From Utricularia gibba (Eukaryota > Streptophyta > Magnoliopsida > Lamiales > Lentibulariaceae): DNA of 64,000 nucleotides. The translations under genes were made by a program, and so were the position numbers. The number at the start of each line of letters is the position of its first letter. Positions within the stretch are counted from its first letter, which is position 1. Positions 38,673-50,539 of this stretch are shown in pieces. The notes under the pieces are model-generated. The model did not search any database, had not been told where the DNA came from, and saw only the letters and a list, made by a program, of their open reading frames with translations. Where the stretch lies: assembly GCA_002189035.1 (NCBI GenBank), contig CM007991.1:2666001-2730000 (forward strand), written 5' to 3'.

Positions 38673-40182
38673 ATGGTGAGTTGTCTTCTTCGCAGATTCA
38701 CGAGATCTCTATTCTTTACCAGATTTTTTGAATTCTTCTTTTTTCGCGTTTTTAGGCACTTCCTAATCAGCAGACGGTTGACTACCCGAGCTTCAAGCTT
38801 GTCATTGTCGGGGACGGCGGGACAGGTGGTTTTCGCTCTCTTTTACATGTGTTTTAGTGTTGTAATCTTTAGCGTTGGATCGGTTGTCGGATGTTAGCCA
38901 AGATAGTAGTTGGTTTGGTATGGGGCTGGGTCAGGTACCCTGTGATTGCCTCTAGTTTTACTGCATCAGAAATATGAATCGTCCGCGCAAAGAACCAGCG
39001 CTTTTACTTTATCCTTTTATTGTACTGTCTTCTTTGCATTTCGGGTGGAATTTCTGTTGCCCGATTTCTGGCTAATTGTACTGTTTTGCTATTGCAGGAA
39101 AAACCACATTTGTAAAAAGACATATCACGGGTGAATTTGAGAAGAAGTATGAACGTAAGATCCGTTTTACCTGATCTGGCCTGAAATGGCACCTGGTGTG
39201 GAATAGTCTTCGAAATGTTGTTTATTTTTCTCTGTTTTGTAGCTACAATTGGCGTAGAAGTTCACCCTTTGGATTTCTTCACCAACTGTGGGAAGATCCG
39301 TTTTTATTGCTGGGACACTGCTGGTCAAGAAAAATTTGGTGGCCTCAGGGACGGATACTAGTAAGTGATTTGATCTTCATGCATGAATTTTGAATGGTCG
39401 TGAATCTTGTCTTAAAACCTGGTCAGGCGGGGTTAGGTTTTCCGAATGGCCAATGCTGGCCTAACATGGACTGAAGGCTGTGTTAACATGATCCTGATTT
39501 GTTTTGTTGCAGCATCCATGGACAATGTGCCATTATCATGTTTGATGTTACTGCAAGATTGACTTACAAGAACGTTCCTACGTGGCACCGAGACCTCTGC
39601 AGGTAGTTCTGGAGATCAAGGTCCAAGTTTTGATCTCTTGCATACTACTGCATACCTAATCGTTCTTCTGTTAATTCAGGGTTTGTGAAAATATCCCTAT
39701 CGTGCTTTGTGGGAACAAGGTCGATGTGAAGAACAGGCAGGTGAAGGCCAAACAAGTCACATTCCACAGGAAAAAGAATCTGCAGTACTATGAGATATCC
39801 GCAAAAAGTAACTACAACTTCGAGAAGCCTTTCCTTTACCTCGCCAGGAAGCTTGCCGGGTATGCTTCTGATAGCTCTCGAGGATTGGCTTCCCTCCAGC
39901 TCTTCCCTTTCGCTTGTTTCACATTCCCTGAGTTGTATGCAGTGATCAGAACCTCCACTTCGTCGAGTCTCCTGCTCTTGCACCTCCGGAAGTACACATC
40001 GATTTGGAAGCACAGCGACAGTAAGCTCCTCGTTGCTGAAAAAGCTCATGTAACTGGTTTATATCCTTGATAACTTGCGGCTGACACCTTGGCCATCCCA
40101 TTTCCTTTCCAGACACGAAGCTGAACTCAATCATGCTGTCACTCAGCCACTACCGGATGATGACGATGATGCCTTCGAGTAG
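38673..40182 (+). CDS. RAN: Ran small GTPase
   Basis: Ran controls nuclear import and export and spindle assembly through its GTP/GDP gradient. Exons are 38673-38675, 38756-38825, 39098-39154, 39243-39360, 39513-39602, 39680-39859, 39943-40020 and 40113-40182, giving 221 residues with no frame break. Visible are the P-loop [14 protein letters not shown], switch I with the effector Thr in [14 protein letters not shown], the switch II start [35 protein letters not shown], and the acidic C-terminus DDDDDAFE typical of Ran rather than Rab. There is no prenylation Cys. The first coding exon contributes only the ATG; intron 1 (38676-38755) starts right after it. The 3' end faces the Agenet/ENT gene. 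Confidence 0.96.
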
Positions 40183-40775
40183 GACACGATGGCCGTCTAT
40201 CCCTTGTTTCACATGGCATGCGCAGCGGATCTTCTTCTCTTTCTGAGTCTCTCCAAAGATGTCATTACTGAACCGGGTAGCCTCCTGAAGCTTGCAGTTG
40301 GTGCGGTGTGAGGTGGTGGATGAGTAGCGGTTTTTTGGATTGTTGCAACCAAAACGTTTGTTTGAGATTCGCATTGATCAGTTTTTATGTGCTTTTTTCT
40401 GTGCAAGAGAAGAAGAAATTATTAAGAAAAAATTGCAAATCAGATATTTAACTGTCTGAAACCGACTTGTCTGTATTGACGTTGAGGAAAGCTCAAGCAG
40501 ACATTTGTAACCGCTTGTCTGTAAACTACCAGGGGAAACGCACCCATGAAAAGTGCTTCAACAACCAGTCAGACGGTCCATTGAAAAAGAATCATCTGTG
40601 AAAAAATAGTGCACGGAACTCGGAACAAGCAAGAGGAAATGCAGTTGAAAAAACCTTTGCTTCATTAATGAACACAAGTGTTTTTTATACATGTGTCTCA
40701 GCTCTCGAGATGGAGCACAGCAGACGCAAAATGGTATTTTCATCTCCAAAATAGGAACCATGGGAAAAAGAAGCA
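40183..40775. other. Tail-to-tail spacer between RAN and the Agenet/ENT gene
   Basis: This holds 3' UTRs of converging genes. No coding sequence is visible. Confidence 0.5.
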
Positions 40776-42172
40776 CTAACAAACAAACCTAGAGCTTTGG
40801 GTGGCAACGAGGAGCTTCAACTCGCTCAAATGTTCATCATTTGAAATATGAAGCGCCATTCGAAGATCAGTCAATAGCATTTCCTGTTCCCAAGTTAAAG
40901 GACCAGAAACATATAAAGCCTGTAGAGTGCTGCGATAAGCATGCAGCTCTAACCAATGTATACTCACCTCCAACGCCTCGTTTGGAGGCAAAGCATTTTC
41001 ACTCGCACATTCCGAGCCAATGTGTGACTCTGCATCACTACAAATGGCATCGGCATCTACACCTCTGCCTGTGCCCATTGTAATGATAGGGCGATCGTTA
41101 CAGCTGGTCAAGCCCTTGCTGTTAATGCTACAGCTACCAACTGAAGAACAAGTATCATTGTCATCACAACAATACTGAAAGCTTCTGACACCAGAGCTGG
41201 GAATATGAGTAGGTTTTGTCCTCACCCTTTGATCATATCTATCAGATTTAATGTTAATGGAAGCATGCATGCTCTTTTCGGCCAATAATTCTCTTGGGTA
41301 AGGAACAACATGTACCTTTATGGGCTTCACTGTAACAGCCACCTTCTTGTTGAACCCTTGTTTCTCAACCATTCTTACTTTCTCTACATGTTGGGACTCA
41401 AGATCTACAGTGGAAGGATCAAAGGGTGACATCCTTTTACGGGATCCGAGAGAGATCTCAGTAGGTCTCCACTGTGAAGCATCATCGTAAATGCTCTTGA
41501 ATTCATCTGTGGCTAGATTCTTTGAATTGATCTGTGGCTTCTTTAAGTTCTTTTCTTGATGGCGGGGCACCTTACTTGCTGTCAAATGACTAGCTGCTCC
41601 AAAATTCTGCAAAAGAGAAAAACTTGTACATCATTGATAGCCAATTCACGATTAGTCTCTTTCAGGATGTGAAATGGGAAAAAAAAGGTGTTTATTAATG
41701 GAAATTTAAATGAAAACACATACCTTTCCCATTATAATCCAATGTCCATCATGCCAGGTTCTCCTCGCTCTGATACTCGATAAGCCAACAACTAATTGTT
41801 GCGAGGACCCAAGTAACCTTACTACGTATTGAGATCGCGAGGGGTTGGCCTGCTTATCAGCCTTGATCCTTCTATTATCTCTTTGAACTCGGATAATACT
41901 TATAACAGCAGCAACCTTCCAGAAATTGTCATGTAAAACCTCAACAACATCTCCAACCTCCAAACTGTCAAATGTTGGTGCAATAGGAGGACGTGGCCTA
42001 ACAGAATCCCATGACACACACTCGATAACTTGGTCAGTTGTTCTACCATGAGAGAAATCATACTGCACAGTGTACGTATGACCACGAGAAGACAGTATCT
42101 CAGCAGAATGCCACGAAAAAGGCGCCTCCTGATCATTCATAACCTCCACTTTGTCCCTTTTTTGAATATCAT
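40776..42172 (-). CDS. Agenet and ENT domain protein, with an apparent one-base deletion
   Basis: This is a plant chromatin-related protein with tandem Agenet (Tudor-like) modules at the N-terminus and an EMSY N-terminal (ENT) domain at the C-terminus. Exon 1 is 41724-42172 and exon 2 is 40776-41606. The first Agenet starts MIFKKGTK then VEVMNDQE, with HSAEILSSRGHTYTVQYD; the second has LEVGDVVEVLHDNFWKVAAV. The middle is Ser- and Lys-rich with likely nuclear signals. The ENT part is ALEVSIHWLELHAYRSTLQALY, GPLTWEQEMLLTDLRMALHIS. In EMSY-like proteins ENT mediates contact with chromatin regulators. The ATG at 42172 goes out of frame after KKGTK. One more base in the T run 42150-42152 joins it to VEVMNDQE and gives 426 residues with correct splice phase. 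The nearest in-frame alternative lacks an ATG. Confidence 0.85.
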
Positions 42173-43226
42173 CCTTAGCAATCCTCTTTGACCAATATCA
42201 GTAGATATCCTGAAAAAAAAAATAACGATAGAGTATAAAAATCGAGATTCATGAACAAGCAGCGTTTCCAAAAGAAGATCATCAAGAAGGCTGCAATCAA
42301 ACTGATGGGTTATCTCCAGAAATCAAACAATTTTTGATTTTTGAGAAAATATTCATAACACACGGATCAACATCCGCGGATGCACGATAAAATCCACGAG
42401 GTTTAAACAGAAAATTCTCGATCAACGATAAGTTTCATCTACTGCGACAGGATGACGAAAGAAGAAGAAACCGACCTGTATCTCCAAAATCAAAAACAAA
42501 AATCGAGCAACCACAGTGCCAATTAGGTGACTCCAGTTCCGGAAGTTGATCGAAAGACACAATCAAATTCGCCCTTTCAGAGATCTAGGGTTGGTTCCTT
42601 TCAATTTGGCTAAAGAAAAGTTCCCTTTGAATAATTTTGAAACAGAAGAGAACCGTATGAAATTACTCTTCGAGCGCACGTGTTTAGAGGTAGCCTGTTA
42701 GGCACGATCACGTAATGTGTTTTCTTTATATTTTGTAAAATAGTAATCATATTTTTAATATAAAACAAATATTTCATATATCCAAAGATAATTCACAAAA
42801 TTACAACATAATATTATATTATAAAATCGGATTTCAAAATAGAATATAAAATCGACCAAGTATTAAATAATAAATATACACGCATTGAATCTCATTATGT
42901 TGAAAGATCCCTTAGCTGACACCTGTTTGGGAAGCCACTCTGTGTCCAAAGCTCTTGTTGGAAGAAAAACTAACTGTTCCAAGCACAGAAGACATATGCA
43001 GCATCCCTGTAATGGAATGGTGAACATTTCCAACGAGGTGGCTAGCTCGGATTCAACAAGGGCCTTTTGTTCACATTCTAAAGAATCAAAACTGGAGAAT
43101 GCAGAGCACGACTAAAGAACAGCATTAGTGAAATCCAGCTTACCTGCGAATGGAGTGGAGTGTTCGAGTAGCGGGGATTGGGCTGATTAGCTGTGGAGGG
43201 AAATCTAAAGACTTGCTACCTGAGGG
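42173..43226. other. Leader and promoter of the Agenet/ENT gene and C1D 3' flank
   Basis: On the minus strand TTTTTTTTCAG at about 42220-42210 looks like the acceptor of a 5' UTR intron of the Agenet/ENT gene. From 42710 to 42880 the DNA is very AT-rich. The part near 43226 should be the C1D 3' UTR. No coding sequence is supported. Confidence 0.5.
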
Positions 43227-44504
43227 TCATTCCAGAGCTATGGCATCGTCTTCCAACTCTACAGGCTGAAAAGGCCCTTGACACCATTTTTGGTGTCACC
43301 AAGTAACTCACTGGCTGCCTTTTCGAGAAACTCCTGAGCAGCAGCGCGGATGGATTTATTCTCTGACGGCTGGTACTTTCTTTTCTTTCCGTGACTTCTC
43401 TCCAGATACTTGTGTTGGGATCCTTCTCCACAGCTAATTTCCCTCATCCTTTGCCTCTGCACTGCAAAACTAGTTAATAGTTCAATGGATCATATTATGG
43501 TTAGATCAATCCAGTCCAGATTAATCAGCCTATACCATGGGAAAGATGTGGCAAAGAATGCCCTATAACGCGTGCTGCTGCCGGGTATTGACCGCTACTG
43601 AAGGTCTCAAGGGTGCTGAAGAAAGAAAAACCAACTCTTACCACCAACTGTTGCTCCAAGTTTTCTTAAATAATATGCGAAAATCTTGACAGCCAAACCT
43701 CTGCTCAAATCCGTGCAGCGCTGAAGTTTCTCTTGATACATACTTAACCTCTCCTAGACACCACAACACACCAACATTAAACGCATCAATTGGACCTCTT
43801 ATCCTGATCAAAGGTATCTGAAAACAATTTTATGTAATCTAAAGCAAAATTAAATGCCACTTTGGTTTGTTTTAACTGGTCATCCAAGTCCCATCAACTG
43901 AATTAACCCAGAAAGGTAGAGAACCATGCAAAAGAAATATCATATTTTCTTGAAACCTAAGTCCAACTCTAATCGTATTCAAACAAAGTTCAGGGCGTGA
44001 AAACTTAAGCATTGAGTGAACATTAACAGAGAGATCTACGCACCAGCTCCTTCTTGATAGGATGGTCATCTAGATTTACACCCTTGCATCTCAACCTCAC
44101 TGCAAAACAGCCAGATATGAAGCATAAAAAACGTCGCGTACTCTATAGACAACGAATTTGTCCCTCACCACGTCAAAGAGAGAATGAGAAAACAAGAACC
44201 ATCAAAACTAGGAATTTTAATACTGCTAACAACGGAGCATCCCCAAATTTCAGCTGAATTGGCATGCAAGTGCAACCACAAACTCAAGCTTACACGCAAA
44301 AAGAGTCGTGGTTGCAACAGAAATCGAGCATAACGCGCGTGCCCTTTCCAGAGGCTCCATCTCTGCAAGTGTTTCTGTATCGCAATACGGCAACAACTCT
44401 TCCAAATTCGCCTTCACTTCATCGATGTTGCTTGATGTTCTCTTCACCGCTTCCATCACAGACTCCGGTACCAGATTGCCGCCGCGATTACCTGCGTCCT
44501 CCAT
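43227..44504 (-). CDS. C1D: C1D/Sas10-family nuclear exosome cofactor, with two apparent one-base deletions
   Basis: C1D (Lrp1/Rrp47 homologue) binds nucleic acid and assists the nuclear exosome in processing rRNA and other RNAs. The N-terminal C1D helices are visible: VPESVMEAVKRTSSNIDEV, MEPLERARALCSISVATTTLFA, LRCKGVNLDDHPIKKELERL and MYQEKLQRCTDLSR. The C-terminal basic part follows with MREIS, KKRKYQP and RAAAQEFLEKAASELLGD, then KG and the acidic end PVELEDDAIALE. Start ATG is at 44504; the stop in the restored frame is at 43227-43229. Frame breaks lie at about 43581-43585 (RPSVAVNTR / AAARVIGHSLP) and at 43273-43277 just before the end (KG / PFQPVELEDD). As written, the last break gives a stop at 43259-43261. 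The arrangement of exons matches plant C1D genes. Confidence 0.85.
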
Positions 44505-45450
44505 CTTGAGAATCCGCAGCCGGGGAACAGAAACATGAGCAAGCAGACAAATGAAACGTAATAATTAATTTAATTGGGTAATTAAGTGCGTAATTAGTAT
44601 CAAACTAATCAAGCGCACTGCTATTTACCATTAGACTCCTTACTTTTTTAATCCTTAATTAAAAATAATTAAAAGAAGCGTAATCCCGTTTTATATTCTC
44701 ATTAGATTCGTCAATGTCATGTACGGAAGCTACAAGGGTAGCCTCGTCATTACATGTCAACTCCTCTAACTTGGGAGCTCCAGTCCAAAAATGCATTCTC
44801 CCGCAGTAGAAAGGGAGATCCAGAGGGGGAATTTGCATAAAACCAGGGACTCAATCCTGAATAATACGAAAGTAGTTGGAGACTCGAGGGATCGGATTTG
44901 AGGGTATTTATGTCTTTTCCACATGTTCATCGTCCGACGAAAAGGAATTTGGGAAAAATTGAGGGGCTTAAAAGCTATTTCCCTTTTCTTGTTCCTGCTT
45001 CAGGCTCACGAATCCCAACCTCGGTATGCATCGAAGAACAGAGAACGGGCGCCGACTCATGGTGTTTACGAGAATTGGTGTTCATTGAGGGAGAAGGGGC
45101 AAGTGTTGCTGTCGTTCTTCTGGGGATCTTTGAAGTAATCCGTTGTCAGAAGGCTGAGAGATACACACTTTATTCAGTAAACGTAAGTGTTGGTGCTTTT
45201 TTTCGTTCATCATTTTCTGGATGCGATAATTCTTTTACCTTTTTACGAAGCTTTTGCTTTCTTGATGCTTTCCCTTTTTTCACACTTTCTTGATACAGGT
45301 TTCTCTTCTCCAATTCGTTGTAGAAACATCTTGAAATTGGTGTTTCTGGTTCCTCCCTGTTACGGGAGAGGTGGATCGGATTCTGAGTAGCTGGGAAAAC
45401 AGAGGGAGCGCTTATTCAAAAGTTGTATTCGCTGTGACTAGACTAGAGGC
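44505..45450. other. Divergent region between C1D (-) and LEUNIG (+)
   Basis: This is 946 bases between two start codons. On the plus strand 45184-45298 looks like a 5' UTR intron of LEUNIG (GTAAGT donor, ACAG acceptor). The promoters must lie within a few hundred bases. No coding sequence is supported. Confidence 0.55.
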
Positions 45451-48400
45451 ATGTCTCAGACCAACTGGGAAGCGGATAAGATGTAAGATTTCTGTCATAC
45501 TTACTTTCTTTCATTTCATTTTTTTGAAGAGACGCTACCAGTTTGGCATTACCCATTACGTTGCTTGTTGGGTCGGGTTCTTGTGGAAAATTGGTACTAG
45601 TTCCAATTTTCGATTACTAAATTTAGATACTGGGTTGAAGTAAATGATGAGTCTTAGTGATATATTCTGTCAATGGTTTTGGAACGCGTAAGTAAATGTT
45701 TCGATCTGAGGGTATGAAAGTGGCACTGAATGGTAAAGTTGGAAATTGTAGGCGTCCGGAGTGACAGGTTCGAATGCTCGATGAGTGTGTGTATTGGTGC
45801 GTAGGTATTGTTGGACTGTTAAACGCGAATCTTCTGATCTCGTTTTGTTCTCTCTATTCTGCTACTTGGTGTGTGTCGTATTCTTGTTTTACTTTGTTCT
45901 GCGTTTTTGTATTGATTTCCGTGTTTTTTTTTTCATCTTTATGTTTTAGGTTGGATGTCTATATTCATGACTATCTTGTTAAGAGAGATTTGAAGGCCTC
46001 TGCTCAAGCTTTCCTTTCCGAGGCGAAAGTATCATCAGACCCCGTTGGTGAGCATTCAAAATGAAAATGCGTTCAGGGATGTTAATGCTACATCTTGAAG
46101 TTCTCTTTTTTTCGTACACTTTCAGCTATTGATGCTCCTGGTGGTTTCCTCTTTGAATGGTGGTCAGTCTTTTGGGATATATTTATTGCTAGAACCAATG
46201 AAAAACACTCGGAGGTTGCTGCATCTTATATAGAGGTTGGATCCTAATGTTTGATCTGAAATTTTACGACTTCAAAGATAGCTTGTACTCTATGTTGTCA
46301 CCGTTGTTGATGAACTGGATGCTATCACTATGATCGTTATACTTGAAAAAATCATCTAACCATTCTGAAGAATAAACAGACCCAGATAAGGAAAGCAAGA
46401 GAGCAACAGCAACAACAGCCGCAATCTCAGCAGCCGCAAAACCCACAGCAGCAGCAAATTATACAACAGCTTATATTGCAGAGGCAGGCCCAACAGCAGC
46501 AGCAACAGCATCTACAACAGCAGCAACAACAACAACAGCTGCAGCAGCAGCAGAGGGAGAGTGGGCACCTCTTGAATGGTTCAGCTAATGGAACGGCTGG
46601 AAATGGTCCTCTTATAAGGCAGAATTCGGGAACAGCAAATACTTTAACAACTGAAATGTATGAGAAGAAGTTAAAACTCCCTGTGCAAGGGGACTCTTTG
46701 GAAGATGCAACTCTAAAGGTATCTATTACATGATGGAGCAGTGTACGGAAAACCTTTGTCTCGTGATGATGTTACTCATTTCGTTTGCAGAAGTTTGGTG
46801 ACAATGTGGGCCAGATTTTGGATCCTACTCAAGCTTCAATGTTGAAGGCAGCAGCAACAGCAAGTCAGTCCTCCGGGTAAAAATTGCTTTGCTTACTTTT
46901 TTAATGCTATCTTTATTCTTCTATATTTTCGTACATCTTCAGTGATCTAAGCGAGATTGGTTATTGAAAATGCCCACGTGGATGCCAAGGGAGCATCACA
47001 ATAGCGATTGAAGAAACTTTTGTAGTTATTTGATGAATGTCTCTGAACTCACTTCAACTTCCAGGCAAGTGCTGCATGGTGCGGCTGGTGGAATGTCTCA
47101 CCATATCCAAGCTAGGAATCAGCCATTTCAAGGATCTACACTGGTCAACGTTTTATTTGTTTTCTGAGATAATATTATATCTGAAGATTCATTTAATGTA
47201 TATAATATTTACTTTTTATTACCAGGATATCAAGCCTGACATAAATTCTATGTTGAGCCCCAGGGCTGCTCCTCCTGAAGCATCACTGATTGGCATGCCT
47301 GGTTCATTTCTTATCTTTACATTTGCTGTAATTTTTCACTTATTTTCCACACGCGAATAATTATGTTTTTAGTTAATGTTGTTGCTTCGATTATGGAAGG
47401 GAGTGTCCCTTTTTTATTATTGTTGTTCATTATTTCCTAATCTTCTATAAACGATGACTTGTTGATGCAGGTTCAAATCAAGGTGGGAATAATTTGACCT
47501 TGAAAGGCTGGCCACTAACGGTGAGCTGAGAATGTCTTCTACAAACCCTTGGATTTTAATTCAGTATTGTTTTCCTAGATTCTAAATGGCAATGATACAT
47601 GCTTTATACTCTTAGGTCACTTTATTTTTCTCGAAAATTTAGTATCTGATAGAAGCATTTAGAAAGTGTTTTGATACGTGATAGAATATTCCAGTGTTTG
47701 AGGATGTTTTTATCCAGTTTTCTCTTTTCCATGACAATGCTGTCCTTAACTTGGTAGCAAATTGACCAATTCCACTCCGGTCTTTTCCAGCAGCCCAAGC
47801 CCTTTATGCAGAATCAGCCATTTCATCAATTACAGATGCTGACACCTCAACAGCAACAACTTTTGCTTGCTCAACAGAACTCAACCTCACTGTCTGCCAA
47901 TGATTTAGATAGCAAACGGATAAGGACGCTTCTCAACAGTCGAAGTTTTTCAATGGGCAGAGACAGCATGGCTAATTCTGCTGGTGATATGATTCCCAAC
48001 ATGGGATCATCTTTGCAAGGTGGCTGCAATGTTGGGCCCCGTCCAGATCCTGATATGTTAATGAAGGTGCAGTTCGATTTTGTTATCAAAACTACATCTT
48101 TACACTTCTTGTGCTGTAAAATTGATGATCTGAGTTGTTTTGTAGCTGAAAATAGCGCAATTACAACAGCAGCAGCAGCTACAACAACAGGGCAATAACC
48201 AATCACAGCAACAACAGCTTCAGCAACAGCCGCTTTCTAGTCAGCAACTACAGGGCTCAAATCAGAATCTACATGAGGATAAAGCTATAGCAGCTGGAAG
48301 TAATGCTGGAGATGGTAGCATTATGTCAAATTCTTTCCGTGGAAATGAACAGGTTCTTTTCTGCACCTTCCTGTTCCTGCGTTCTGAAGATTTATCTAGT

Positions 48401-50250
48401 TATCTTGGCCAAAAAGTGAACTTAGTCATGCTCATATGTTTAAGGGCTCAAAGAACCAGAATGCCAGGAAACGGAAACAGAATGTTTCCTGCTCTGGTCC
48501 AGCGAACAGTTCAGGAACCGCAAATACATCTGGCCCTTCTCCAAGTTCCGCCCCTTCAACCCCCTCAACTCATACCCCTGCAGATGTCATGTCGATGACC
48601 TCTTTAGCACAGGGTGCCTGTTCTTCAAAGCCAATGAGAATGTTTGCACCTGACAATGCTGCTGGCACCATGACGTCATCCACGAATCAACCGGTATCAT
48701 AAGCTATATCTTTTTGCTTTTACGCATTAGTTTTGCTTTTAAGAACCTCTCTTTCTACGAGAATGGCATTCTGGGCAGTGGAGCGACAAGGATCTTGTGC
48801 AAACTGGTATGGATCGTTTCACAGATGATGTTGAGGATAATGTAGAGTCATTTTTGTCGCATGATGACACCGATCCCCAAGATGCTGCTGGTCGCGCCAT
48901 GGATGCTGGCAAAGGCATACCATTAAACTATACTCTCAGTTTCATACAACTTGATGATTTAGCATAAAGTTTTGCAGCATGATCTGATTTCACATGCTGT
49001 TTAGGTATAACCTTTTCGGAAGTATATTCAGTCCGGGCAAGCCCAAGTAAACTCATGTGTTGTCATTTCTCATCGGATGGGAAGCTCCTTGCTAGTGGTG
49101 GCCATGACAAGAAGGTCATATTCTTTTCATAGTTCCAACTACACTCAATACGACAGACAGAGGATCCATCCTCCGATTTTGCAGGCTGTTTTATGGTATA
49201 CTGATGGTTTGAAGCAAAAAAACACTCTTGAGGAGCATGGCTCGTACATCACAGATGTTCGTTTCAGTCCCAGTATGGCTCGCCTTGCCACATCCTCATT
49301 TGACAAGACAGTCAAAGTCTGGGACCCCGAAAATGTCAGTGTGTTTTTTGGTCTAGCATTTGTGTGCAATGTCCCATCCTACTGTGAACTAAGATATGTC
49401 TTCCCCATTTTGCACAGCCTGGGTACTCACTTCGTTCGTTTGTTGGGCACAACGGTGGCATCATGTCATTGGACTTCCATCCAAACAAGGATGATCTCAT
49501 TTGCTCGTGTGACGCTGATGGGGAGATACGATACTGGAGCATCACCGATGGCCTGGCCGGAGTTTTCAAGGTCTGAGCTTTGCAACTCAAACAAAAAGTT
49601 TTCAAAGTCTCGAGTTCTCCCATCTGTTTGGTCATGACAGGGCGGTTGGGCGCAAGTGAGGTTCCAGCCTCGACATGGACGATACCTGGCTGCAGCTGGG
49701 GAGAACACAGTCTCGATATATGATGCTGATACACGGACCTGTCACCTTTCATTGAAGGTTTGGTTCTCGCTGATCGCATGTTTGAATAAGAGGGAAGTCT
49801 CCTTCACTAATGCTTGTGTTGCCTCAGAGCCACACGAAGCCGATCCGTTGCATCTGTTGGGACCAATCCGGAGAGCTCTTGGCGTCTCTCAGTGAGGACT
49901 CAGTCAAGGTGTGGACACTGAGATCAGGAAACGGGGATTGTGTTCATGAGCTTAGCTGCAGCAATGGCAACAAGTTCCAGTCATGCGTCTTCCATCCCAC
50001 TTACTCCCCAGTTCTGATCATTGGGTGTTACCAGGCAACAACTCATCTGCTGGTTTCTTTAGTCTTTCTCCTCCCCTTTCTGAACTCATGTTGTATGATC
50101 ATCCAGTCACTGGAGCTCTGGAACATGAATGAGAGCAAGACGATGACTCTACCTGCACACGAAGGACTGATCTCCTCACTGGCTGCTTCAACTGCGACGG
50201 GGCTGGTTGCATCCGCCAGCCATGACAAAGTAGTAAAGCTCTGGAAATGA
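45451..50250 (+). CDS. LUG: LEUNIG transcriptional corepressor
   Basis: LEUNIG is a Groucho/TLE-like corepressor that works with SEUSS, for example to keep AGAMOUS off in outer floral whorls. Eighteen exons join in frame (45451-45482, 45950-46047, 46126-46235, 46380-46718, 46791-46876, 47066-47144, 47226-47301, 47471-47520, 47758-48066, 48146-48352, 48445-48693, 48779-48914, 49005-49114, 49185-49334, 49418-49570, 49641-49757, 49828-50034, 50107-50250), giving 883 residues. The LUFS domain with LisH is at the start ([40 protein letters not shown]). A Gln-rich middle follows, then seven-bladed WD40 repeats ending [13 protein letters not shown]. The [11 protein letters not shown] motif and polyglutamine tract identify LUG rather than LUH. 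Two introns start with GC (48915 and 50035). No frame error was found. Confidence 0.95.
46391..46553 (+). repeat. Polyglutamine-coding CAG/CAA tract in LEUNIG
   Basis: Mixed CAG and CAA codons encode long Gln runs between the LUFS domain and the rest of the protein. The mixture of synonymous codons should make it more stable than a pure CAG tract. Length differences between alleles are likely. Confidence 0.85.
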
Positions 50251-50539
50251 GTGCTGTGTAAATAAATTGGGGGAACATGGGCTGTTAGCGTTCGCCGGCG
50301 ATCTCCATTGATATCTTTCTTTCCTGAACTGTAAAGTCTTTTAGCCGCGAAGGCAGTTCAGGTCACTAGGAAATCTGCAGCAATCCTGAACAACGTATAT
50401 GTGAATTGCCATTTTACTATTTGGTCATCCATGATCCAAAATCACGCTAAAAACAAGATGAATCCAAACTGAAGTTGCAGGGGAACAGTTTGTTCAAATA
50501 AGATAATAGCTGCATGGCGTAGTCTGATAAACATAAACC

